NCBI GenBank assembly: GCA_903842845.1
Contig: CAIMNN010000265.1
Coordinates: 1-5,382 of the forward strand
DNA from: an uncultured Acidobacteriaceae bacterium
GTDB lineage: Bacteria > Acidobacteriota > Terriglobia > Terriglobales > Acidobacteriaceae
Reading direction: 5' to 3'
Length of the DNA: 5,382 nucleotides
A program made the position numbers and the translations under genes. Within the stretch, counting starts at the first letter, position 1. Each line of letters starts with the position of its first letter. Positions 1 through 5,382 of this stretch are shown piece by piece. The notes beneath the pieces were generated by a model, which had not been told where the DNA came from, made no database searches, and saw only the letters and a program-made list of their open reading frames with translations.

Positions 1-113
1 GCCATAAAAATTGTGCAAATAGCGGATTCGATTGGCGCGAATGTTTTGCCTGATGAGATGCCATACAGAATTTCATTGGCCACATGCCCAATGCCTGCCT
101 ACAATTCTCCTCT

Positions 114-1466
114 ATGAAGAAGCTCGCGCCTTGCCTTGTCCTGTTGTTCGCCATCAACGCTTTTGCCGCACCGCCGCAGCAGAAGAAACCGGCGATTACC
201 GGCTCGGCGACTATCACTGTCACCGGTGCGGGCGAGCAGAGCGGCACATACAACCCAAAATATTTAGCAGGCGACTGGTTCACAACCAGCTCGGACGGCC
301 ATGCCACCGTCACGTTCGACACCGGCATGGGAGCGCGGCGAGCAAAGCTAGATTTGGAGTGGGATGGCGCATCAACGACGCAGACATTTAATAAAGAGCG
401 CGAAGCACTCGGCAACCACAAGGGCGCGAGCTTTTATCTCTCGCTGATGGGCTCGGGCGCAGAGGACCAGATGGGCGAGCCCAGCGGCTCGAACACCGTG
501 ACGCTGACCATCACCAAAATGGATGCGACGACGCTTGAAGCGCGCTTCGACGGCACGGTCACCAAGTACACAAACATGACGCGCGGCAATCCCGAGTGGC
601 ATGTGAGCGGCACGCTGAACCTGCACCGCTTTATGACGCCGAACGGCACAACGACTTATCTCTCCGCGAATGGCGCGACGACCGGCAGCTTGGGCAACTG
701 CGATGCGACGATTCACGACAAGCTCGTAGGAGCGGAGTGGCGGTCGCCCTCTGAATGTGAGGTCAAGTTCGACCAGCATGTGCGCGAGGCCATCGACCGC
801 AGCCTCGCTCCGGCGCTGCACTCGCTCACTGGCGCGGGTTGGAGCGCGAACAAACAGCCGAAGCTGGGGCCCATTGATTCCATCGCGCGGCACACCGAGA
901 CGAAGCCGTATCAGCTCGACTTCACAAGCGCCGGAGCGTACGTGTTCTCGCTGCGCAATGCCAACGCGGGCAAAAACTCCGCGGCACAGCAAGAGGCCAT
1001 GCAACAGCAGATGGCGGTGTTAATGAAGGACATTGCAAAGAATCAGAAACAGATTGAAGCGCTCAGCCATCAATCCGCAACGCTCGGCCAGGGCGACAAT
1101 CTTTCAGTCCGTGTGACGGTGAATGATACAAGCGTTGAAGTCGTCAGCTTCCGCCCGCCATTCACCACTTCCCCGCTCCCCGGCGGCGGAGTTGTGCTGC
1201 ACATTCCTGCTGCGCAGGCTCGCACCGGCGGCGGTGAAGATGCGGCGATGCCGGAGACGTTGATCCTGCTGGGACCCTGGGGCGCGGCAAGCGGAAAGAA
1301 ACTCGACGCCGAGAGCGAAGTGGTGCACGCAACCGCCGCACTCAACAAAACCAAACCGCTGCTTTCAGTGCAGACGATTACCGTGCGCGTCGAGGGCACA
1401 GACGCGAACGCAAAGCAATTCATTCAGTCAATCGACTGGAGCGCGCTGCGTTCTTTGCTTCAGTAA
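114..1466 (+). CDS. Exported protein of unknown function with beta-rich N-terminal half and short coiled coil
   Basis: I do not recognise a named family. The ATG at 114 is chosen over the in-frame ATG at 84 because it opens directly onto a Sec signal peptide: MKK, a hydrophobic core at residues 4-17, and a signal peptidase I site AFA-A or FAA-P at residues 18-19. Neither ATG has a clear Shine-Dalgarno; the bases before 114 are pyrimidine-rich. The mature protein (about 431 residues) has a strand-rich, Thr/Gly-rich region at about 28-172 (alternating stretches such as VTLTITKMD and GTLNLHR) that suggests a beta-sandwich or barrel. The only cysteines after the signal peptide are C196 and C215, a plausible disulfide. 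Residues 288-320 are rich in Gln, Lys, Ala and Met and look like a short coiled coil. A second strand-rich segment (330-365) and a Gly-rich linker (370-375) follow. There is no membrane anchor, lipobox or C-terminal sorting motif, so a periplasmic or secreted location is inferred. It converges on the NHL gene with a 98-bp gap. Confidence 0.85.
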   Translation: MKKLAPCLVLLFAINAFAAPPQQKKPAITGSATITVTGAGEQSGTYNPKYLAGDWFTTSSDGHATVTFDTGMGARRAKLDLEWDGASTTQTFNKEREALGNHKGASFYLSLMGSGAEDQMGEPSGSNTVTLTITKMDATTLEARFDGTVTKYTNMTRGNPEWHVSGTLNLHRFMTPNGTTTYLSANGATTGSLGNCDATIHDKLVGAEWRSPSECEVKFDQHVREAIDRSLAPALHSLTGAGWSANKQPKLGPIDSIARHTETKPYQLDFTSAGAYVFSLRNANAGKNSAAQQEAMQQQMAVLMKDIAKNQKQIEALSHQSATLGQGDNLSVRVTVNDTSVEVVSFRPPFTTSPLPGGGVVLHIPAAQARTGGGEDAAMPETLILLGPWGAASGKKLDAESEVVHATAALNKTKPLLSVQTITVRVEGTDANAKQFIQSIDWSALRSLLQ

Positions 1467-1486
1467 ATATTCAACTACAAAAAAAT

Positions 1487-1528
1487 TGGCGCCCCAGGAT
1501 TCGCAAGTTCGCGAACAATGGGACGCCA
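1487..1528 (-). terminator. Intrinsic terminator for the minus-strand NHL gene
   Basis: The arms 1487-1496 (TGGCGCCCCA) and 1519-1528 (TGGGACGCCA) pair with one mismatch (C1492/A1523). A second stem, TTCGC at 1500-1504 with GCGAA at 1511-1515, sits inside the loop. Read on the minus strand, the hairpin is followed by ATTTTTTT (1486 down to 1479), the arrangement of a Rho-independent terminator, about 37 bases past the stop codon of the NHL gene. On the plus strand only a poor T-tract follows, so termination of the 114-1466 gene here would be weaker. A competing outer pairing, AAATTGGC (1483-1490) with GCCAATTT (1538-1545), would enclose the whole region. Confidence 0.65.
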
Positions 1529-1564
1529 GAGCCAGAAGCCAATTTCATTTGTGCAGCAAACTGT

Positions 1565-4500
1565 TTACTTTGCTGCCACGATGGTCAGTGTTCCAGTGGC
1601 TGTAGCGGAGTAATCCGAACTGGCCGGGACCGCTGTCACCGCATAGCTGCCAACCTTGATGGGTGTCACCTGTACGCCGTTTTGCGTGTAGGTGACTGTG
1701 ACCGCCAGGTTGGTCGGATTGGTGTAGACCGCAGCCGAGATCGCCTTGCCGGTGTAGGTCTGGGTCAGCGAGCCGAGCGTGATGGAAGCCTGGAACGGCT
1801 TGATGGTCAACGTACCGGTGGCCGACGCCGCATAGTTCGGATTGGTCGGGACCACATTCACCGTGTAGCTACCAGCGTGAATCGGTGTCACCTGTACGCC
1901 GTTTTGCGTGTAAGTGACAATCACCGCCAGGTTGGTCGGGTTGGTGTAGATGGCGGGCACAATCGCATTGCCCGTGTAGGTCTGCGTCAGTGAGCCGAGC
2001 GTGATGGTTGCCTGCGCCTGCTTGATGGTCAGTGTTGCGGTGACCGTACCCGTGTAATTCGGATCGTTTACAACCACAGTCATCGTGTAGCTACCAGCAT
2101 TCGTCGGAGCAGCGACAACAACGCCGTTCTGCGTGTAGGTGATGCTCACCGCGAGCTTGGCCGGGTTGGTGTAGACCGGAACAGCGATTGCCGAGCCCGT
2201 GTAGGTCCAACTGAGTGCGCCGAGGGTTATCGATGCATCATCCGGATCGACGGTGAGGATGGATGGCTGCGAGTTGCCAGCCGGGTTGTTGGCGTCGCCC
2301 GAGTAAACGGCGGTGAGTGAGTGCGTGCCCGCGTTGAGCACAGGCGTCGTCCAGAAGGCGCAGCCATTGCTTGCCAGTTTCAGCGTCGTCAACGCATTGC
2401 TGCCGTCGAGGATGTTAACTGTTCCGGTGGCCGAAGTACCCTTCACCGCTGATGCAACGCAGATAGTGTCATTCACAAGAGCCGGGTAAATGACCTCAGT
2501 GGCTGAGAGGGTCATGGTCACAGCCGGGTCGAACAGCAACGAGCCAGCCATACCGATCGATTGCTTGGCGTAATTCGGAGCCGGCGCGTTCAGATTGTTG
2601 CTGACCAATGTGATGGTTCCGTTCGTCGGGCCGCTGGCCGTCGGCGTGAAGGTGATGCCAAGCAGGCAGGTCGTACCTGCGGCCATGGTTACTGACGCTC
2701 CACCAGCGGGAATCACAGTGCAATCGCCGTTGTGCGAGTTATCCAACGTGAAGTTGGGGCTGACAGAAGGATTGGCGTTCGAAGTCAACGACTCGATGGT
2801 CAGCGGCATGTTGCCGATGTTCTCAACTGTCACTGTCTGCATTGCGCTGGAGCTGCCCACCGCGGTTGCGGGGAATGTCAAAGACGGCACATCAGCCAGG
2901 TCTTCCTTGATGAAGAGGTGATTGATGCCGTCGCCGATGTAGAGGTTGCCGGCCTGGTCCACACCAATGCCATAGACCTGGTCCAGTTTGCGCGTTGAAA
3001 CCACGCTCTGCACGTAACCCTTGGCTGTCGGAGTCTCCTTGTCGATGCGGCGGTTGAAGGTGTCAGCAACATAAACATTCCCGTTGCCGTCGACCGCGAC
3101 TTCGTATGGGTCGATGACGTTGGTTTCTATCGTCGACTGAACATAGCCTGAGCCGGTTGCAGTTTCCTTGACGATGCGGCTGTTGAGCGTATCGGCGATG
3201 TAAATGTTGCCAACCAGATCAACGGCCAGCCCGTAAGGATAGTGGAGCCCGCTTCCCACCAGGGTCTGCGTGTAGTTGCCGTTGTTGTAGGTAAGGATCA
3301 CAACGCGGCTGTTGGTGGTATCGCTGATGTAAACGTTGCCGCCGGCGTCGACGGAAACAGCGGTGGGATAAGAAAGATTGACCGTCGGCAGTGTGCTCTC
3401 GACAAAACCGTTGCCGGTCAAGGTCTCCTTGAGCACGCGCGAGTTCTTTGAATCGGCGATATAGAGATTGCCCGCGCCGTCGATGGCTACCGCTGAGACC
3501 TGGTTGAGTCCGCTGCGGAAGACCGAAGAGGTGTAGCCGTTGCCGTTGGGCGTCAACTTCACTACCTGGTTGTTATCGTAGTCGGCGTAGTAGACATTGC
3601 CCTGCTGGTCAAAAGCTGGACCGTTGGCGGAGAGGTTATTGCCTGAGGCGATCACCGATTCCGTGCCGGCTAAAAAGCTGATCTGCGGGCCTTCGCCGTA
3701 ACCGGAGAGAAACGCGGTCGCGATCGGTGCGCCGGCGGTGTTCGTCAAAACAACTGAGCCGTAGCGTGCGCCAGAGAAGCGCGGCGTGAAGTTCACATTG
3801 ACCGTGCAGATGGCGCCTGTTGCATACTTCGTGCCCGGTTTGCAGGTGCCGGTTCCAGCATCGGCAAAGTCCAGCTTGGCCGTGCCTTGCGTGTTCACAG
3901 AAATTCCACCCAGCGTGCCAGTGGTATCGAAAACGAACGACAGCGTCTGCGTAGTGCTCGGCGTACCGATATTCACTGCGCCGAAATTTCCATCGGAAAG
4001 TGTTTCTTCGATCACGCGGCTGTTGTCGTCATCAGAGATGAAAACGTTGCCATACTTGTCGATCGCGACACCATCAGGATAGTAAAGCTGGCTGGTCGGA
4101 ATCGCATTCCAAACATAGGCGCCCTTGGAGGTCAGCGTCGCCATCAAGATCTTGTTGTGATACGTATCGACAACGTACAGATTGTTGTACTGGTCGACGG
4201 AAACGCCGAAAGGCATATCGAGACCCGGAACAGTCACCTGGCTCTGCGTATAAGTGCCCGCGCTCAATGTCTCCTTCACCACACGATAGTTGTTCGTGTC
4301 AGCGATGAATATGTTCCCGAAGGAATCAACGGCTACGCCGCATGGATCAGCAAAACCGGTGATGACCATGCTCGCCGTATACGCACCAGCGGAGTAGCTC
4401 AGTATGACCACCTGGTTGTTTCCGCCATCGGTGATGTAAAGGTTGCCGCTCGCGTCCACCGCGAGACCCTGGGGCGAATTAAAGCCCTTGGCAATCGTCG

Positions 4501-4876
4501 CCTGTGTATAGCTATTGCCCGAAGGCGTCAGCTTGACGACAGTGTTCAAACCAGTGTCGGTGATAAACAGATCACCTGCGGCATCGATGGTGATACCCCA
4601 AGGCTGCTTCCAGCCTGAACCGATAGTGGTCGCGGTGTAGCCGCTGCCGTTGGGTGTCTCTTTCAAAACACGGTGGTTCCATGTATCGGGGACATATACG
4701 TTGCCGTATGTATCCACTGCAACATTGTGGTTGGTGCGCAATCCGCTTGGAACCACTATGGTTTCAAAGCTGCCGAAATGCGCAGTCTGGGCGACTGCTG
4801 GGCTGCCCATCAGCAGGCTGAGGCACCCGGCAAAAAAGGCCAGGAAGCAAAGTTTGGATAGATTCAGGTTTTTCAT
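1565..4876 (-). CDS. Secreted NHL-repeat double beta-propeller protein with HYDIN-like, Ig-like and MBG domains
   Basis: A 1103-residue exported modular protein, probably an extracellular binding scaffold; no catalytic motif is visible. Residues 1-29 are a Sec signal peptide (MKNLNLSK, hydrophobic core, AVA-Q site). Twelve NHL blades follow in two sets of six. The signature hydrophobic-D-x-x-G-N-[LIV]-[YF]-[IV]-x-D has its first Asp at 55, 98, 141, 184, 228, 273 and at 423, 466, 510, 553, 596, 640, a spacing of 43-45 residues. Blades are joined by linkers of the form K-E-T-P-x-G-x-G-Y. Between the two sets, about 300-395 is a HYDIN/choice-of-anchor-D-like sandwich (C345, C357, then VNFTPRFSG). 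A second such sandwich lies at 665-778 (C719, C737, then ITFTPTASG). An Ig-like domain at 785-877 (C806, C839; TAVYSGDANN) and three MBG repeats (881-952, 956-1026, 1030-1099) end the chain. No LPXTG, PEP-CTERM or membrane anchor follows. The ATG at 4876 is preferred to the GTG one codon upstream because it has the better ribosome-site spacing. Domain names are from recall of the families, not a search. Confidence 0.93.
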   Translation of the reverse strand: MKNLNLSKLCFLAFFAGCLSLLMGSPAVAQTAHFGSFETIVVPSGLRTNHNVAVDTYGNVYVPDTWNHRVLKETPNGSGYTATTIGSGWKQPWGITIDAAGDLFITDTGLNTVVKLTPSGNSYTQATIAKGFNSPQGLAVDASGNLYITDGGNNQVVILSYSAGAYTASMVITGFADPCGVAVDSFGNIFIADTNNYRVVKETLSAGTYTQSQVTVPGLDMPFGVSVDQYNNLYVVDTYHNKILMATLTSKGAYVWNAIPTSQLYYPDGVAIDKYGNVFISDDDNSRVIEETLSDGNFGAVNIGTPSTTQTLSFVFDTTGTLGGISVNTQGTAKLDFADAGTGTCKPGTKYATGAICTVNVNFTPRFSGARYGSVVLTNTAGAPIATAFLSGYGEGPQISFLAGTESVIASGNNLSANGPAFDQQGNVYYADYDNNQVVKLTPNGNGYTSSVFRSGLNQVSAVAIDGAGNLYIADSKNSRVLKETLTGNGFVESTLPTVNLSYPTAVSVDAGGNVYISDTTNSRVVILTYNNGNYTQTLVGSGLHYPYGLAVDLVGNIYIADTLNSRIVKETATGSGYVQSTIETNVIDPYEVAVDGNGNVYVADTFNRRIDKETPTAKGYVQSVVSTRKLDQVYGIGVDQAGNLYIGDGINHLFIKEDLADVPSLTFPATAVGSSSAMQTVTVENIGNMPLTIESLTSNANPSVSPNFTLDNSHNGDCTVIPAGGASVTMAAGTTCLLGITFTPTASGPTNGTITLVSNNLNAPAPNYAKQSIGMAGSLLFDPAVTMTLSATEVIYPALVNDTICVASAVKGTSATGTVNILDGSNALTTLKLASNGCAFWTTPVLNAGTHSLTAVYSGDANNPAGNSQPSILTVDPDDASITLGALSWTYTGSAIAVPVYTNPAKLAVSITYTQNGVVVAAPTNAGSYTMTVVVNDPNYTGTVTATLTIKQAQATITLGSLTQTYTGNAIVPAIYTNPTNLAVIVTYTQNGVQVTPIHAGSYTVNVVPTNPNYAASATGTLTIKPFQASITLGSLTQTYTGKAISAAVYTNPTNLAVTVTYTQNGVQVTPIKVGSYAVTAVPASSDYSATATGTLTIVAAK
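1580..2236 (-). repeat. Three tandem MBG repeats in the NHL protein
   Basis: Three copies of about 70 residues encode the C-terminus: 2236-2021, 2011-1799 and 1789-1580 in reading order, with start-to-start spacing of 75 and 74 codons. Each follows the plan [AS]-x-I-T-L-G-x-L-[ST]-[QW]-T-Y-T-G, then YTNP-x-x-LAV, TYTQNGV, GSY and a closing TxTLTI. Copies 2 and 3 are nearly the same; for example 29 consecutive bases at 1662-1690 recur exactly at 1884-1912, 222 bases (74 codons) away. Copy 1 is more diverged (VVVAAPTNAGSY where the others have VQVTPI). This fits a recent in-frame duplication or gene conversion of the last two units. MBG domains are common in bacterial surface and adhesin-like proteins, where they usually act as stalk modules. 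Confidence 0.85.
2891..3643 (-). repeat. Second six-blade NHL propeller
   Basis: This segment codes for residues about 412-662, with blades anchored by Asp 423, 466, 510, 553, 596 and 640. Most blades carry the full [YF]-[IV]-[AS]-D-x-x-N-x-[RQ]-[VI]-[VLI] pattern. The last blade departs from it (GDGINHLFIKED), as a closing blade may. Six NHL repeats are the number that close one propeller in known NHL structures, so this should fold as an independent ring. Confidence 0.85.
3692..3979 (-). other. HYDIN-like beta-sandwich insert between the propellers
   Basis: Codes for residues about 300-395, between blades 6 and 7. It carries GTGTCKPG, then AICTVNVNFTPRFSGARYG and a closing FLSGYGEGPQISF. 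The C-x-V-x-V-x-F-x-P-x-x-x-G core matches the one in the later sandwich (residues 737-749), so both are probably the same domain type. I recall this element as common in acidobacterial NHL proteins. The family name (HYDIN/SPD-2 or choice-of-anchor D) is inferred from this motif alone. Confidence 0.65.
3989..4741 (-). repeat. First six-blade NHL propeller
   Basis: This segment codes for residues about 46-296, with blades anchored by Asp 55, 98, 141, 184, 228 and 273, beginning 16-17 residues after the predicted signal peptide site. Blade 5 has Asn in place of the conserved Gly (QYNNLY). A lone cysteine, C179, lies in the loop before blade 4; it is the only unpaired cysteine of the mature protein. 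The blade count again equals one closed ring. Confidence 0.85.
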
Positions 4877-4883
4877 CACACAG

Positions 4884-4891
4884 CTTTCTCT
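4884..4891 (-). promoter_or_regulatory. Probable ribosome binding site of the NHL gene
   Basis: On the minus strand AGAGAAAG ends 7 bases before the ATG at 4876, a normal Shine-Dalgarno distance; from the overlapping GTG at 4879 the gap would be only 4 bases. The match to the consensus is partial. It supports ATG as the start. Confidence 0.45.
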
Positions 4892-4901
4892 TGTCTTGTT
4901 G

Positions 4902-4917
4902 GGCTCTGAATAGAGCC
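4902..4917 (-). promoter_or_regulatory. Hairpin in the leader of the NHL gene
   Basis: GGCTCT (4902-4907) and AGAGCC (4912-4917) form a perfect 6-bp inverted repeat with a 4-base loop, 10 bases upstream of the proposed ribosome binding site. It could be an mRNA leader hairpin that affects translation or stability, or a small operator. No T-run follows it on the minus strand, so it is not an intrinsic terminator. No convincing -35/-10 promoter pair was found upstream of it. Confidence 0.4.
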
Positions 4918-5020
4918 ACTTTCAAGCCTAGAGTGTGTATGAAATCTGAACAATGCCACGTCAGAACGCACCGTACTGCCCCCAAAGGGGTAGGTCGCAG
5001 AGGCAAGCTTGAAGTAGATT

Positions 5021-5043
5021 GCGGGTACGCTTTCGTACGCCGC
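5021..5043. repeat. Hairpin-forming inverted repeat with one bulge
   Basis: GCGGGTACG (5021-5029), loop CTTT (5030-5033) and CGTAC plus CCGC (5034-5038, 5040-5043) pair over 9 bp, with a single bulged G at 5039. Neither strand has a T-run directly after it, so a terminator role is unlikely. It could be a regulatory structure or a degenerate repeat. Confidence 0.45.
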
Positions 5044-5128
5044 GCGCAATTAAAAAGCACAACTGTATTTATGGATTGCGCAAAATTTCAGTTAAGCAGG
5101 CGTAGCCCGTGAAAAGAGTTTGTTGCTC

Positions 5129-5143
5129 GCGGCCGAAGGCCGC
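5129..5143. repeat. REP-like palindrome GCGGCC-GAA-GGCCGC with flanking short direct repeats
   Basis: A perfect 6-bp stem closes a 3-base loop. The heptamer TTGTTGC occurs on each side, at 5120-5126 and 5146-5152. A compact GC palindrome in non-coding DNA resembles a repetitive extragenic palindrome, but only one copy is seen in this window, so a repeat family is not shown. Confidence 0.4.
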
Positions 5144-5187
5144 AGTTGTTGCACGAAGTACTGGTCGGCCCTGGAGGACGATTTTAG

Positions 5188-5352
5188 AACTTTGCTTTGG
5201 CTGCATTAGTTCGAGAGAGTCAACATAAACACTGGCGCGACTCGGAGGAACGGGACGCTTACCTCTCGCAGTGGACCAACTACTACAAACATCAGAGGCC
5301 GCAGGTGAGCCTTGACTACAATCCGCCCATCAGCCGATCCGAGCCGTCGTGA
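5188..5352 (+). pseudogene. C-terminal remnant of an IS481-type DDE transposase
   Basis: After an in-frame TAG at 5185-5187, 54 open codons run to TGA at 5350. They read as the extreme C-terminus of an integrase-core transposase: SEERDAYLSQW at 5242-5274, then NYYKHQRPQVSL and NPPISR. From memory, this aligns without gaps to the usual IS481 tail, of the type ERxAxLxxWLxHYNxxRPHxAL followed by PPISR. The usual Asn of HYN is Lys here (YYK) and the His of RPH is Gln, so the copy is diverged or decayed. The DNA-binding region and the catalytic D, D, E part of the core (about 250-300 residues in full-length members) are absent upstream in any frame, so it cannot code for an active enzyme. Assignment to IS481 rather than the related IS3 group rests on the NPPISR ending. 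Confidence 0.75.
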
Positions 5353-5360
5353 GGTGGAAA

Positions 5361-5379
5361 AACGTCTTGACCATCTACA
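5361..5379 (+). mobile_element. Possible right terminal inverted repeat of the IS remnant
   Basis: Nine bases past the transposase stop lies a segment whose reverse complement is TGTAGATGGTCAAGACGTT. IS481-type elements commonly begin with TGT and have their right end just past the transposase stop, which fits. No matching left end occurs in the window, so this rests on position and the TGT start only. Confidence 0.4.
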
Positions 5380-5382
5380 GCC

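Larger units (their letters stand above)
4918..5187. other. Intergenic region without a convincing gene
   Basis: Between the NHL gene leader and the transposase remnant no reading frame looks real; a 73-codon plus-strand frame at 4891-5112 has no ribosome site and a composition unlike a protein. The stretch does contain several inverted repeats: CCCC-AAA-GGGG (4980-4990), a longer hairpin at 5021-5043, and GCGGCC-GAA-GGCCGC (5129-5143). The promoter of the NHL gene presumably lies in the left part, but I cannot place it from consensus. No tRNA or other RNA gene is recognised. Confidence 0.5.

Noticed and set aside
46..74. Possible promoter TTGCCT with a weak -10 near 69-74 before the exported protein gene
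   Set aside because: The -10 match is poor and other equally weak pairs exist, so it is not supported.
84..113. Upstream in-frame ATG at 84 as the start of the exported protein
   Set aside because: It would put ten extra residues before MKK and spoil the signal peptide, and it has no ribosome site.
372..1004. 210-codon open frame on the minus strand opposite the exported protein gene
   Set aside because: Its arginine-rich, low-complexity composition is typical of an antisense frame in GC-rich coding DNA. The plus-strand frame has a signal peptide and is much longer.
1580..2236. CRISPR-like array suggested by regularly spaced identical sequence
   Set aside because: The period is about 222 bases and the whole unit is coding in frame; these are protein domain repeats.
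2595..2998. Overlapping plus-strand frames of 88-108 codons inside the NHL gene
   Set aside because: They are shadows of the sandwich-domain coding region on the other strand.
3887..4618. 243-codon open frame on the plus strand inside the NHL gene
   Set aside because: It is antisense to the NHL repeats; its repeated valine- and arginine-rich segments mirror the repeat period of the real gene, and it has no ribosome site.
4891..5112. 73-codon plus-strand frame in the intergenic region
   Set aside because: No ribosome site, no recognisable motif, and it overlaps the NHL gene leader and several inverted repeats.

Overview
The window holds two complete protein genes facing each other (convergent), followed by about 300 bp of non-coding sequence and the broken tail of an insertion-sequence transposase. 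Protein style suggests a member of the Acidobacteriota (Terriglobia-like): a secreted NHL-repeat protein whose propellers are combined with HYDIN/SPD-2-like (choice-of-anchor D) sandwiches, a bacterial Ig-like domain and MBG repeats is a typical product of that group. This assignment is inferred from protein architecture, not from a marker gene.

Layout. Positions 1-113 are leader sequence. Positions 114-1466 (+) encode a 450-residue exported protein of unknown function, with a Sec signal peptide, a beta-rich N-terminal half and a short coiled coil. Positions 1467-1564 are the convergent spacer and contain a hairpin followed by a T-run in the minus direction, a good intrinsic terminator for the minus-strand gene. 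Positions 1565-4876 (-) encode a 1103-residue exported multidomain protein: signal peptide, six NHL blades, HYDIN-like sandwich, six more NHL blades, second HYDIN-like sandwich, Ig-like domain, three MBG repeats. Positions 4877-5187 carry its leader and several inverted repeats but no convincing gene. Positions 5188-5352 (+) are the last 54 codons of an IS481-type transposase, followed by a sequence that looks like the right end of that element close to the window end.

The two genes need not act together: they are on opposite strands and do not share a promoter. What they share is export through the Sec pathway. The large protein looks like a cell-surface or secreted scaffold for binding proteins or glycans; no enzyme signature is visible in either product. 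No new defence, mobile or biosynthetic system is evident. The points most worth a second look are the symmetric 6+6 propeller plan with one cysteine pair in each sandwich, the recently duplicated MBG repeats, the cluster of hairpins in the intergenic region, and the IS remnant at the right edge.
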